This document shows, piece after piece, positions 1 through 11,257 of a DNA stretch of 64,000 nucleotides. The translations under genes were made by a program, and so were the position numbers. The notes under the pieces were generated by a model. It worked only from the letters and a program-made list of their open reading frames with translations. It was not told the origin of the DNA and searched no databases. The number at the start of each line of letters is the position of its first letter. Position 1 is the first letter of the stretch. Where the stretch lies: NCBI GenBank assembly GCA_021292165.1, contig JAHFWL010000945.1, positions 62,001 through 126,000 of the forward strand. The letters run 5' to 3'. The DNA is from Shinisaurus crocodilurus (taxonomy: Eukaryota; Chordata; Lepidosauria; Squamata; Shinisauridae).

Positions 1-229
1 CCTGCCCGCAGGCTTACAATCTAAAAAGACAAGACACACAAAGAAAAAAGAGGCTAGGGATGGAAGAGAAAGGAAAACTATTTCAACAGGGCTGGTGTAA
101 TGGCCCTGCTTGCCACTTGCATCTCCCTCAATACGGCATGCTGGAATGGCTGCTGCTGGTAACAATTGAGGGAGGAGGAGCCTTCATAAGGGAGGTCTTC
201 AACAGGGCTGGTGAAATGTAGTTAAAACC
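1..229. repeat. Unclassified interspersed-repeat-like segment
   Basis: Moderately GC-rich sequence unlike the AT-rich background. The motif CAACAGGGCTGGTG occurs twice, at 84-97 and 200-213, so the segment contains a short direct duplication. It abuts an L2 fragment and may be a more 5' part of the same LINE or a separate element. No coding potential seen. Confidence 0.3.
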
Positions 230-785
230 CTAGACAGGTGTCTGGGAGCAGTACTGGAATGGATGAGGCTAACAAGCTGAAACTTAATCCAGATAAACTG
301 GAAGTACTGTGGGCTGGGAAATCTGTTACTCTGGATGGGAGGTTCAGATGGCATGAATGGCCAGGACTGCCTTTTACCAGCTTAGGCTATTTTAGCAGCT
401 GCAGCCCTATCTAGAGAAAGTGGACCTAGCCACAGTGACACATGCCTTGGCTACATCCAGGTTAGATTACTGTAATTCACTCTATGTGGAGCTGGCCTTG
501 AAGACTATTCAGAAACTGCAACTGGTACAGAATGTGGCAGCTAGAACACTTGTGCGAGCTAGGCGTTTGGAAAATATTACTCATATTCTTTATTGTTTAC
601 ACTGATTATCTGTTAGTATCCAGGCCCAATTCAATGTGCTAGTTTTGGCCTTTAAAGCCCTAAATGGACTTGGGACCATCACCATGTTATCTGAAAGACC
701 ACCCACACCTCTACGAGTCTGCATTAAGATCAACATCAGAGACCCTACTGTTTGGCCCACCAACAAGAGCCACTAGGCTGACTGG
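230..785 (+). mobile_element. L2-clade LINE fragment (end of reverse transcriptase plus C-terminal domain)
   Basis: Conceptual translation, with stops and frame changes, gives NKLKLNPDK (about 268-296), then SRLDYCNSLY and KLQLVQNVAARTLV (420-605), then VLAFKALNGLG up to about 675. This is the order of the thumb and C-terminal region in the L2/CR1 group of non-LTR retrotransposons. It is a 5'-truncated, non-functional fossil. The L2-clade label is inferred from these motifs; a related CR1-group family is possible. Confidence 0.75.
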
Positions 786-787
786 TA

Positions 788-1368
788 TTTATTTTATTTA
801 TATTTATATTTATTTATCGCCCATCTGGCTGGCAACCGGCCACCCTGGGCGATGTACACAGAATAAAAGCAATAATACATTTAAAACAATATAAAAATTT
901 TAAAATCTTAGCCCACCCCATATTCCCGCCTGAACAACCAGGTTTTTAATGAGCGACGGAAGCTCAGCAGAGAGGGGGCATGGCGGAGGTCACTCGGGAG
1001 AGAGTTCCACAGTATGGGGGCTGCCACAGAAAAGGCCCTCTTCCTCGTCCCCACCAGTCTAGCTGCTCTGGCTGAAGGGACAAGGAGAAGGCCATCCGTG
1101 GCAGATCTTGTTGAGCGGCCCAATTGGTGTTGCTGGAGACGCTCCTTGAGATAGACTGGACCGGAGCCGTATAGGGTTTTAAAGGTCAAAACCAACACCT
1201 TGAATTCGGCTCGGCAAGCAACTGGTAGCCAGTGCAAATCCTTCAACACTGGCGTGATGTGATCCCGCCGGCGGCTGCCTTTAACCAGGCGAGCCGCCGC
1301 GTTCTGTACCAGCTGTAGCTTCCGAACCGTCTTCAAGGGTAACCCCACGTAGAGCGCATTACAGTAGT
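788..1368 (-). mobile_element. L2-clade LINE 3' fragment, minus strand
   Basis: The minus strand is open from 1348 to 908 for 146 codons. It reads KLQLVQNAAARLV, HITPVLKDLHWLPV, GRSTRSATDGLLLVPSA, WNSLPSDLRHAPSLLSF and WLFRREYGVG, the C-terminal end of an L2-type ORF2. Downstream (788-905) is the family's 3' end, which on the minus strand reads GTACATCGCCCAGGGTGG then CCAGATGGGCGATAAATA with an AT-rich simple tail. It is 5'-truncated with no reverse transcriptase. The frame is unbroken for 146 codons, so this copy is younger than its neighbours. Confidence 0.88.
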
Positions 1369-1371
1369 CTG

Positions 1372-1526
1372 TAATAGACTGGTACTAGGGATAGGGCTTT
1401 TTCAGTGGCCCACCTTTGGAACTCCCTCTCCAGGGAGATGTGTATGGCCTCATCACTGCAAAATTTAAAAACAACAACCAACCCTGAAGACATATTTATT
1501 CCAGCTTGCATTTGGTGCTTTAAAAA
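1372..1526 (+). mobile_element. Short degraded L2-like LINE piece
   Basis: The plus strand at about 1380-1440 encodes RAFSVAHLWNSLSREM-like sequence, matching the conserved RAFSV..LWNSLP block of the C-terminus of the neighbouring L2 copies. It belongs to a different, older copy squeezed between the minus-strand L2 at 788-1368 and the plus-strand L2 at 1527-1930. Confidence 0.45.
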
Positions 1527-1945
1527 TCCGGTCCAGCTTATCTCAAGGAGCACCTCCAACAGCATCAAGTAGGCCGCTCAACAAGGTCTGCCACGAACGG
1601 CCTTCTCCTTGTCCCATCAGCCAGAGCAGCCAGGCTGGTGGGGACTAGGAAGAGGGCCTTCTCTGTGGCGGCCCCCAAGTTATGGAACTCCCTCCCCAGT
1701 GACCTTCGCCATGCCCCCTCCCTGATGAACTTCCGCCGCTCACTAAAAACATGGTTTTTCAGGCAGGAATATGGGGTGGGTTAGGATTTTTTAAAACACA
1801 CTGATATTGTTTTAATTGTGTTTTAATTGTGTTTTACCATGATTGTACATCGCCCAGGGTGGCCAGGTGACTGGCCAGATGGGCGATTTAAAAATATAAT
1901 AATAAATAATAATAATAAATAAATAATAAATAATAATAATTTGCT
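1527..1945 (+). mobile_element. L2-clade LINE 3' fragment, plus strand
   Basis: Translation of about 1540-1790 matches the same protein end as the copy at 788-1368: GRSTRSAT.GLLLVPSA, GTRKRAFSVAAPKLWNSLPS, then CRRSLKTWFFRQEYGVG-like sequence. It is followed by the family 3' UTR (1845-1890: TGTACATCGCCCAGGGTGG, CCAGATGGGCGATTTAAA) and a simple (AATAAT)n tail to about 1945. The two L2 ends at 788-1368 and here lie in opposite orientation with tails pointing outward. Confidence 0.85.
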
Positions 1946-2070
1946 GCTACTGATATGTGTCTTTAATTGTAATTTGTATTTTCATATTTTTATAATATTG
2001 TAGGCCTCCTTGTGAAGGCAGTGCACCCTGAAAGGTGGGTTAAAAATCTTTAAAATAAATACAAAACAAA
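1946..2070 (+). mobile_element. LINE 3'-tail remnant
   Basis: About 2005-2065 reads as an L2-type 3' end (GAAGGCAGTGCACCCTGAAAG, GTGGGTTAAAAATC, then an AATAAATA-type tail), distinct from the subfamily at 1527-1945. Only the terminal stretch is recognisable. Confidence 0.4.
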
Positions 2071-2871
2071 TATAGAATTCTCCATTGTCTTAAATATTAG
2101 GGACTGTTTTTCAAATTAGTTTTTATGAGATGAAAAAGTAATAATTTCTTCCCCAATCAGGTAAGAAACTCCACGTGTGAAACAGGCTTTCACATTGGTA
2201 TCACTTTCTGTATCAGGAACTACCGGCATAAATTTGATTCAAATGTAAATTATTGTTGGGGTATACATGTGAACTTGGATGCTCCCTTTGAAAACGTTTT
2301 GGTAGAAAACCAGCATAGAAATTTTGTAAATAAATATCGTGTTGCATTGCTTTGCAGTGTGCAGCTAGTCACATGCAATTACCTTTTAAAATCATAATTA
2401 CAGTTGGATTGGGGTGCATATATCTGAAAGAAAATGTATATTTCATAGGTCTGAATTAAAACAATTAATTTCAAATTGAACAAGTGGGAACTGCAACAAA
2501 ATGCCACATTGTAGAGTGCTCCTATTCCCGTTCCATCCTGGTTTTCTGTTTCTACTTCCCTGCAACAATCAGTCATTGTTCCATGGACACTAAGCACACA
2601 CTATCCTCACTGGGATGTTTTTGGGTTCTCCCTCCACCTCAGCATTTTGTTTCCTAAATATTTTTTGTGTTTCTTAAAACCGTGGGATTCCCCTGAGTCT
2701 GCTGATACCACCATTTTGTGTGTAAATGCTGCTGATTGGTGGATAGTGGCTACATGAGGACTGGCACTCAGAGAACTGAGTTTACTGTTAGTATATATGA
2801 TTTGAATATACTTCTATTTTTAAAATGTGACTCTCAGGGATATTTTTAAATTGCTAAATTTGAATATATTT
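2071..2871. other. No recognised feature
   Basis: AT-rich single-copy-looking sequence. The open frames are short and resemble nothing I know. No RNA gene, hairpin or repeat signature was recognised. Confidence 0.5.
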
Positions 2872-3065
2872 ATTACATGTATATCCCATCTTTTCTTCAA
2901 AGAGCTCAAGACAGCATATGGTTCTCGCCCCCCACACTTTATCTTCACAACCACCCTTGAAGTAGGTTAGGCTGAGAGCTAGCGACTGGCCCGAAGCCAC
3001 CCAGTTACCTGAGTGTGGATTTGGACCCTGGTTTCTCCTGCCCTAGTCCAATGCTCTAACCAAGT
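2872..3065 (-). mobile_element. tRNA-derived SINE with MIR/CORE-like centre (minus)
   Basis: Same family as the cleaner copies at 48530-48778 and 51848-52078. The plus strand carries the reverse complement: ATCTTCACAACCACCCT, GTAGGTTAGGCTGAGAG, GACTGGCCCGAAGCCACCCAG, then the B-box side (GATTTGGACCCTGG) and TCCAATGCTCTAACCA for the A-box side. Considerably diverged. The central CTCACAGGGTTGTTGTGAGGAT-type block resembles the CORE/MIR domain. The tail resembles an L2 3' end. Confidence 0.75.
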
Positions 3066-3185
3066 CTTAAGTCTTGTCAGTGATGTTAAGGTAAAAATGT
3101 AGTACTGACATGCCAGCTGAATGTTTATACAGCCTTGTTTGCTTAATTTTCTCCTTAATCCCCTCAATCCAACATATTCATAATA

Positions 3186-3427
3186 CAGTCATGCTTTGGA
3201 TTGAGAGCATAATTCGTTCCGGAAATGTGCTTGTAATCCCCCAAATTCCCCCAAAAAAGTTTGTACAGAGATTTTTAATTTAAGCCATACTACAGTACTT
3301 GTATTGCAAGACGTCGCTTGTATATCAAGTTAAAAAAAAAATTAAATAAATATTTAAATATTTAAATATATTGAGAGTCTTGCAAAACACTCTCAAACCA
3401 AGTTACTTGCAATTCAAGGTATTACTG
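3186..3427. mobile_element. Mariner/Tigger-type MITE with TA target duplication
   Basis: Terminal inverted repeats: left CAGTCATGCTTTGGATTGAG, right (reverse complement) CAGTAATACCTTGAATTGCA. The element is flanked by TA at 3184-3185 and 3428-3429, the hallmark of Tc1/mariner-type insertion. The interior (CGTTCCGGAAATGTGCTTGTAA and CAAGACGTCGCTTGTATATC) has no coding capacity. It is non-autonomous and would have been moved by a transposase encoded elsewhere. Confidence 0.75.
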
Positions 3428-3429
3428 TA

Positions 3430-3824
3430 GAAAATATCTTTTTTAAAAAAATTAGAAAACAAATTACATTTTTGCACGCAAATTTTCAAGTTAGAAGGAT
3501 TTACTTGAGAACTTTCCCACAAGCTCATTTCAGCTCCAGTATTTTACAATGTATACATCACAAACTGATTTTTCTCCTGGGATATTGGTAGGTTGTGATA
3601 TATAACATCTTATACATCCATGAACCTATATGACAAACACATTTGTACCTGCCATAGATGAATTACAAAATACACACCATTTCGTAGCATGCAGATATCT
3701 GTCTTAGGAAAATGTAAGAATGGTCCTTAGTCATTCTTATGTCAACAACTTAGCTACTTTCCCTTGTGCATTAATCCATATGCATACTATCCATATGCTG
3801 GCATACAAAGGGCTCTTTTATGTA
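3430..3824. other. No recognised feature
   Basis: AT-rich sequence without recognisable coding, RNA or repeat signature. Confidence 0.5.
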
Positions 3825-4175
3825 TCAGTTTATTGACTGATTTAGGAAATTTTTACACTGTTCTTCAGACAACAGCCTTACAGAACAGCTAAAATAAATT
3901 ATGTATACAATAAAATAACAATAATGAAACATGTAAATCAGCATAAAACAGGAGAAATCACAGCTAAAGAAAAATAATATACAAAAATGAGATCAAAATA
4001 GACTTGGCAAATAAAAAGTTTTCCTGGCTCCAAAAAGATATCAAAATCCATCCCAGGCAAGTTGTTCCAGAGTTGGGTTGCCACAACTGAAAAGGCCCTG
4101 CACAGGTCACCACGCACTCCATTTCAACTATGCAGCTTTCTGTGGGAGCAGTCCTAAAGATCTTTATTTTAGGCA
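3825..4175 (-). mobile_element. Old L2-like LINE 3' remnant (minus)
   Basis: The plus strand contains CAAGTTGTTCCAGAGTTGGG, TTGCCACAACTGAAAAGGCCCT and an A/T-rich stretch in the layout of an L2-type 3' end on the minus strand, where the complement encodes the RAFSVVATQLWN-like block. Heavily diverged, with no open frame of note. Confidence 0.5.
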
Positions 4176-7100
4176 CACTGATGGATTGAAGAATGTCCAG
4201 TGTGATTTTTGTGTTTCTTTAGTAAAAAGCTGCTGAACCAAATCATAAATTGCTTTTGACACTCCTCATTTCCATGAACTTTAGGGAGGTGCTGTTCGAG
4301 AAAGTCCAGATCTTTCTTGGACATAAAGAACTAGTGGCATGGTTGTTTAGGCCAATATAAACTGTATGTTCTAGAATAATACTAGAATAATACCATGAGT
4401 CCAAGTGGTTCCACAGTGTGTGGATACTGTCATTACAGTATATATTTTAGTTACTAGGTGGCACTGAACTTATTTGTATTTAGATGGAGTCAGGACTTTC
4501 CTGTTACTGTTTGGTTCATGTTTAAGACAAGACAATAAACATTCTCGTCTAGCTTCCTCCTGACTAATGTGTTCCCAAAGTCTTCCATGACACTCAGTAT
4601 TGAACAGCTAGCCATTAACAATAGCATATTATTCCTGAGGCATTCCCTGAGGTCCTAACCATGAAACAAATCCCACAGCTCTGGTACATGCTCTATTAGC
4701 AATATTGGGCTTGCTTTGATTTTGGCCTTTTGGGCCTTAAGTGACTGTCTTGATTCTTCTATCTATATAAATGTCTATCAGACTCATTGGTCTTCCAAGG
4801 ATTTTTGTGCCTACATATATAATAACTAGGCCCCATGATGCCCATGGCTGTAAATTTGTAGTCTGAGATAATAGAACTCTTGACAGATTAACAGATAATT
4901 TGAGATCAAATCATTACATCATGATTAAGTCTGTTCCAACCCATTCAGCACAAACAAAATACATAACAGAGAACATCCATGAAAAAAGGAGAATGACTTG
5001 TGGTAGTGGTTTCCCAATGTCTGGATAATAAGATAATTCTAAGATGTTCATGCAGATATTTATCTGTATTTATCTGCTAACTTGTTCTTCATTACACAAT
5101 AGACATTCATTTTCAGGAAGCATGTTCTCTGATTGTTTTAATGCATTGTTAAAAATATGAGGTCTTTAAAATAGTAGCATACATACTTTATTTATACATG
5201 CCATTTACTTTGACTGGACAAAACTGCCTTCTGTATACTTTACAAAATTGATTGGTAAGGAACAAGACTATACAGCATAGAAGGCTGGGGGAGGATTTCC
5301 ACATATTTCTGAGCTTTACATGGTGCAAGGGACAGGAGGTGGGGTGAACCCTTAGTCAAAGAAAATATGACAACATATATAACAGTGAAAACATCTGTTG
5401 TTTGGTTGGCCCTTGATTTCTTCTTCTCTCCTTTTATGTTCATTGGCTATTCTAGATAGTGACCATTATGCTGCAATATGTACAGAGATCCTCAATCCTC
5501 TGCCTGCTATATGGTCCTGGATGAACTTACGGAATCCAAAGCCTTTCAATATCACCTATATGTTAATGTTATTCTACTGTACATCTCTACTCCAGAATTG
5601 TCCTTTTCTGTCCATATCCACAATTAATCTTACTTCCTTATATTATTCTGTAAAGCACCATTTTGGAGTAATGGTATTTAAAAATAATATATCACACCAA
5701 TGTTAATTTACACTTGGTGTAGTCCAAGTTCTGAGCAATGGACTGCCCAGCAGTTTGTAGCCAACAAGAATTACATTAGTAGGAATCCAAGTATTTTGAC
5801 TGAACTGGATTGTAGATATAGTCTTTGCTCTTCTAAATACATGGAAGCTTAAAACCGACCATACATACATAGATACATATATATATTGAGAGAATTAAAG
5901 ACTGAATACTGTTTTGAGAGTATTAAATGGACTAGAATACATATCACATCAAAATGTAGCGTTTTACTGATATAAATTTGCTACACAATGTTTTATATAT
6001 GTTGCTAATTTGCTAGTAAAATTAGAGTGACCTGCCTATATTAAAGTTCACTTAAAATGCAGCTTGTCTGGGCCATATTGCTATTATAGTCTGAACAGTA
6101 CCCAGCAGTCTTTTGGCATTTTGGCATTGTCTGGTATTAAGACAGTGGTAGAATAGTTGTAGTTCCAGTAGCATCAAGGTTGGGTGTTAGTAGCAATGAC
6201 ATCAAATGGAAATGTTAGCCACATTAAAATGACCCTAGTGGTAGCAGTACTCTAAATATTATGCAAGTTGTTCAAGTATATGCTGTATTCATTTATTGTT
6301 TTCCCACAAAAAAGCACCAGCTGTATATTTTCTCTGATTTTATGTCTGAAAATGTTTGAGTGACCTCTTTGGTTAGATAGAGCCCCGAAAATCTCACATA
6401 ATTTGTTACCTCCCTTATTCATGTGTTGCAATGGAGAGAGACAGTGGGCATGGGAAGAAGCATGGGGAAATAACTTTTCCCCTTTCCTTCGCCTCCCCTC
6501 TGCAATTCCTTGCAAGTCTCTCTCTCCAATTCAATAAGCTTGCCCATGTAGGACACCTGATGCAGAATCCCACTGAAGTGCAGCTTCTTAAGGATGGTTC
6601 TTATCATGCTAAATATGGGAAATTGCTTCCAAGACAGTTATTGCAGGTGGTGATAATCAACATGAACAAAATCTGCCTAAGGTGCACACAGACTCAACAA
6701 ATTTCATTTTCTTTTTGAAGAAACCCAGTGTACACATTTTATGCATATAGATAATATTTAAATGTTTCAAAAGTGGTTCCACTCCGAAAAGTGACTATAA
6801 AAATGGCAAACATTTACTAACAGCTCTGCTCTTTCAAAGTAATTTCTGCTGACTTCATGTACTTGAATAAGGCCTTTCTAATTTTTTTTCTCCTCCCTCT
6901 TAGTTTTGCATACTCAACAAAACTTAGTTAACAACCTAAAGTAAAGTTGGTTTATTCTGTTTTCAGATATTTATATCTAAAAAGGCACACAGAGCCTCTT
7001 CCTGCTTTCAGGACCAAGTAAAGCTAAGAACAGTAACACATTGAGGAATTACTCCGAAGAAAAGGTATCCTATTTACACTTATGCTATAATTATGCATAC

Positions 7101-7221
7101 AGATGGCTTTAACTGATGTGAGGGAATTCTGTCATGTATGTTAATTTATGTGACATTGTTAATTATGAGAGCTGATACACACAGACACTTTTGCGGTTCA
7201 GTAAAGTGGGATCTGAATGTA
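4176..7221. other. Three kilobases with no recognised feature
   Basis: AT-rich DNA with only short random-looking open frames (the longest about 100 codons at 5398-5706, low complexity and not recognisable). I saw no mobile-element ends, tRNA-like boxes or CpG cluster. This is the longest stretch here that looks like plain unique sequence. Confidence 0.5.
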
Positions 7222-7226
7222 TGGTG

Positions 7227-7701
7227 TGTTAAGATTTAGTGTGGTGTGCAGAAAGTGGATGGTGTGCACAAAGTCACCTGACAGTCACAAGGAGTCTATG
7301 AGTCAGAATCATGGGACAATTGGGAGACAACATGTTATGTACAACAGGTTATATAAGTGTTGCACAATTGGTGAGTAATATCCTATTTATAGGTACAGGC
7401 TGTTCCTATAAAGGTTGGGGTAAGTCAACATGTTGTCACATCACCTCACTCACATCTTCTCACTTCTACTTCACACTTGGACTTGGGAGCTTCACTGGAC
7501 TTTGCCTCTGCAATGATGTAGTGAGATAGAATCATCTCTTCTGCGTAAGAGATGCCTGCATTGCTTGCCTTAATCCCATGTATTTGGGTCCTACAATGAA
7601 TAAACTCTTTAATCTTTATAACAGCTGTTCTCTCCTCTTTCTGTCTGTGGTACTGGGAGTCACTTGCTGGGTAAGCTTTGAACCCCAGTGAAGCTCTCAC
7701 A
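7227..7701 (+). mobile_element. Solo LTR, endogenous-retrovirus type
   Basis: The 475-bp unit begins TGTTAAG and ends CTCTCACA (canonical TG...CA) and is flanked by identical 5-bp direct repeats TGGTG at 7222-7226 and 7702-7706. Inside, in LTR order, are a TATA-like CTATAAA at 7406-7412 and a polyadenylation signal AATAAA at 7599-7604, followed by a pyrimidine-rich GT-rich stretch fitting R/U5. No internal retroviral sequence lies on either side, so this is most simply a solo LTR left by LTR-LTR recombination. The strand follows the polyadenylation signal. A 5-bp duplication fits several LTR classes, so the family is unresolved. Confidence 0.7.
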
Positions 7702-7711
7702 TGGTGGAGCA

Positions 7712-9265
7712 TTCAGTTAAACACTTTCCAACTTACACTGATGGTCACACTAGGTGTGATGTTAGTTAGGTCTTTGAATCATGTGATTGGGATTCTCCTG
7801 TTCTTCTTCTTTTAAGCTTACAGTAACTATAGAAGCCCCCAATATGGGTTGGAATCGCAGCACAGGAAGTGGGGTTTTTTAAGCTTGTCCTTTTCTTCCC
7901 ATGCTGTTTTCCAACTTAACATCACCCCCCACAAGCTACTATTCCCCATCCCCACTGCTGCTATTTCCTGCAAACAGCATCTTAGCTGGGGTGGATTTTC
8001 AAAAATGAAATGTTGCAGGGAAAGGGGTTACAGATACAGATGCTCCCCACCCAACAGCTAGTGTGGAGATAGAATAGAATCCCAATAAAAATAATAAAAG
8101 AAGGATAATCCTAGTCACAGGATTCAAAGTCATGCCTAATGCCAAGTCATTTGATCATTTGTGTGGGTTGGAAGTACAGCCACAGTTTATCACTAACCAC
8201 TTTTTCTTTCTGCTTACCAAAACTCCCAGCTTGTGACAAACGGGTTGGCTAAATAATTTCATCATAATCAGAACTTGAGGTTTAACATGCCATTTCAATA
8301 CAGACTGATAAGTCATGTGGCTCAGAGAATAGACTGAAAGCACAGGATGCAGTTCTGTCATTGAAACTAAGCAGGCCTAGCTCTGTAAACTGCCTGGATG
8401 GTAGACTGTCTAGGAACCATAGGAATGCAGTTCTCTTGGAGAAAGGGTTATAAATGTAATGGCTAAAAATGCTTTCATCCAATTGCCGTCATTGCCTTCC
8501 TCAGATGCTGCTGCTTCACCAAGCTGGGACTGGGCCACGCTCTTCAACTCACAAAGGCCATTACAGCCAGCTGCCTTGTGAGCAGGAGAGCAAGAAGAAG
8601 TGAATTATCATCATTGTCACCTCTTTAAAAAGTGGCAATATTTTAATCTATTATTATTCCTATTGACCTTATGTAAGCGGCTCTGGTAGCCATGTAAGCT
8701 GAAGAGCAACATAAAAATGCTCAAAATAAATACATAACTGCCATGTTCTGATCCTCACACTGCCAATTTGCCACCAGCAATGAATTATCTTGACCAGGGT
8801 GTTAGTTTTCACTCCATTACAATGATTCAAAGTAGGTTGCACTAGACCCATTGGTGCCTATGCAGATTAGGGGCTTTCGGTGTAATTGCTTTAGCATTGT
8901 GTAAGTCCGCATTTCAGAAAAGATCTGAAGACAGGGTATGGGTGGTGGATACCAACTTGGTATGGATTGCCACAAACCCACCCACCCCCATGCTCCAGTT
9001 TTATAATTTTGTCTATATGTATTTTTAGTGTCTTACATAACTTATATTTTTAGTTTTTTGGTATTAGTAGTGATTGATTGAAGTTAAAACTCAGCCTACA
9101 GTTCCCAAGAAAACATTTTTGGCTTGAAAGAGAGGTTTAATAGGCCTGCTCCCTCTGCTCAACTTTTTTCACTGCCACCACATTTTCACGGTACTGGTGG
9201 GGCAGTGGTCTCGCTCCCCATTGCTACAGGATGCCATTTCCCCCCTTTCTTCTTGAGGCACAAAA
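7712..9265. other. No recognised feature
   Basis: AT-rich, no convincing ORF, no repeat termini recognised. Short polypyrimidine and CAT-rich patches only. Confidence 0.45.
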
Positions 9266-9269
9266 TGCC

Positions 9270-9301
9270 AGACTGAGGGCAGGAAGCACTGCCCTCAGTC
9301 T
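9270..9301. repeat. Perfect short hairpin
   Basis: AGACTGAGGGCAG (9270-9282) and CTGCCCTCAGTCT (9289-9301) form a perfect 13-bp stem with a 6-nt loop. No poly-U run follows. It may be the centre of an old inverted-repeat element; nearby 9405-9490 also shows loosely inverted CACCTATTTGTAGCACCGCC / CTACAAATAGGGCG sequence. From there to about 9725 nothing else is recognised. Confidence 0.5.
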
Positions 9302-9726
9302 CATTTGGCTCCAGATATCATCACTTAACTATATCTCATCACTGCATGGCATTATCATAAAGCCATATCAGAGTGTGGGGTAGGAAAAAGTGGAGCAAAA
9401 ACTTTGCACCTATTTGTAGCACCGCCCCATTGCAGAATTTCTTTTCTAACTTTTCAGCCTACAAATAGGGCGATGCAATTGGGAGGGGCACATTTTGGCT
9501 TAACCCCTATTTTAATCTATTTCATCATTTTTTGGTACAGTTGACATTTTAAACTGTCCTTGGCACTGTGTGAAAATAGCACTTTAGAAATCATAAAAAG
9601 TAATTAAATCAATAAATATATTTCTGAATAGTTTGTGTAGAGAATTAACTAGAACTGTAAATAAAAAAACAATTCTTAAAAGAGCAGGCTTAAACTGAAG
9701 TCATCTGGAGTTTTGCAGTGTGTTGT

Positions 9727-10800
9727 CATCAGTAGGCTGATGACATGCAGCTCTGTTTCTCCTTTTCATCTTCATCAAGTGAGGCTGTGGATGTGCTAGA
9801 TCGGTGCCTGGCTGAGACAATGTATTGGATGAGGGCTAATACTGCAACTCAATCCAGACAAGACAGAGATGCTGTTAGTGGGTGGTTCTTCTGACCAGAT
9901 GGAGGGTGCTCAACCTGTTCTGGATGGGGTTGTTGCACTATGCCTGAAGGAGCAGGTTTGTAGCTTTGGTGTCCTCCTGGAGCCATCTCTGTCACTTGAG
10001 GCTCAAGTGGACTCAGTGGCATGGAGTGCCTTGTACCAACTTTGGTTGGTAGCCCAGCTATAACCTGGCTTCAGTGGTCTATGCTCCAAGTCAGATTATT
10101 ACAATGTGTTGTATATGGGATTGCCTTTGGAGACAGTTCAGAAGCTGCAGCTTGTGTAAGATGCGGCGGCCAGATCGATAACAGGGACAAGAAGGTATAC
10201 GGTGGGGGTATAAATATAATAAATTAATACGGTCCAAACATATGACACTGATTCTGGCCCGCTTGCCCTGGCTGCCTGTATGTTTCCAAGCCTGATTAAA
10301 AGTTGGTTTTAATCGTATAAAGCCTTATATGATTCAGGACTACAATACTTGATGTAGTGCCTCTCCCAGCATGAACCTGCCAGCACACTATGTTCATCAT
10401 CTAAGGCCCTCCTCTAGGTCCCTCCTTGAAATCAGCAACAAGGGAGAGAGGGCCATCTCAGTGCTGGCTCCCCTAATTATGGAATGATCTCTCCAATGAG
10501 GAGAGATGCAAACATTATTATCTGGTGCGAACATTATTATCTTTTTGGTGTCAGGTCAAGGCCTTCCTCTTTTCTCAGGCATTTGGCTGCATATGATGAG
10601 GTTTTAATCAGATCCTGGATTTTTCTTGTTGTTAATTGTTTAAAGTTGATTTAGATATATGTGTGTCTTTGTGTGTGTTGTCTGTTTATATGTCTGTATG
10701 TATATGGGCTTTTTATAATATATTTTAAAGGTTTTAATCTTTTTAAAACACCCAGAGAGCTTCAGCTATTGAACGGTATAGAAATTTAATGAATGAATGA
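9727..10800 (+). mobile_element. L2-clade LINE, 3' half, degenerate
   Basis: Plus-strand conceptual translation, with several breaks, runs through an ADDMQLCFS-like motif (catalytic region of reverse transcriptase, about 9735-9760), LNPDKTEMLLVGG (about 9852-9890), VCSFGVLLEPSLSLEAQVDSVA (9955-10025), LDYYNVLYMGLPLETVQKLQL (about 10090-10160) and the C-terminal region. The 3' UTR ends CAGAGAGCTTCAGCTATTGAACGGTATAG, then an ATGA/AATG simple tail at 10783-10800. Fossil copy, 5'-truncated. A different subfamily from the ATCGCCCAGGG-ended copies. Confidence 0.8.
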
Positions 10801-11164
10801 GATAAACTGGGAAGCTCCTCTTCTTCTTGGAAAGAACACTAAACTAAACAGCATAAACCACAAGGTGAGCCAATTTCTTCATTCTTATATTTGATCATTT
10901 CTTCTTCAGACCAGACAACAAACCTCTTTCTGTCTGTCTGTCTGTCTTTTATCAGGAAAATAATTTCCCTAACAAAATCCAGAATATATGTTGTCTGGTT
11001 TAAAACTAGTTTTCCTATCTAGTGGTCAAACTGGTAAAGCCAGCTGCCCAGTGCCTTCTCTAGTGAAGAAACACACAACACCCTCCATGAAATATATATG
11101 TTTATTTTATCTAATGATTTATGTGTGGGTGTCATATATTTAATATGCTCTTTTAGCAACTTTG
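10801..11164. other. Spacer with a (CTGT)n tract
   Basis: Mostly unrecognised sequence. A short (CTGT)n microsatellite is at about 10927-10950. Confidence 0.5.
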
Positions 11165-11257
11165 TAAGGTTGCAATCCTAAACGCTTGTTAGAAAATAAG
11201 TCCCTTCAAATTCAGTTATATTTACTTCTGAGTAGTCATGTTTAGGGATTGCACTGC
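11165..11257. mobile_element. Short palindromic MITE, GCAATCCTA-ended
   Basis: Left end TAAGGTTGCAATCCTAAAC and right end GTTTAGGGATTGCACTGC are inverted copies. The middle carries AAGTCCCTTCAAATTCAG and TACTTCTGAGTAGTCATG, the arms seen in at least seven other copies here (for example 60943-61036). About 90 bp, non-coding. Superfamily unknown. Confidence 0.7.

Noticed and set aside
9270..9301. Intrinsic terminator or microRNA precursor
   Set aside because: The stem is short and perfect with no U-run, and too short for a typical miRNA hairpin; kept only as a hairpin repeat.
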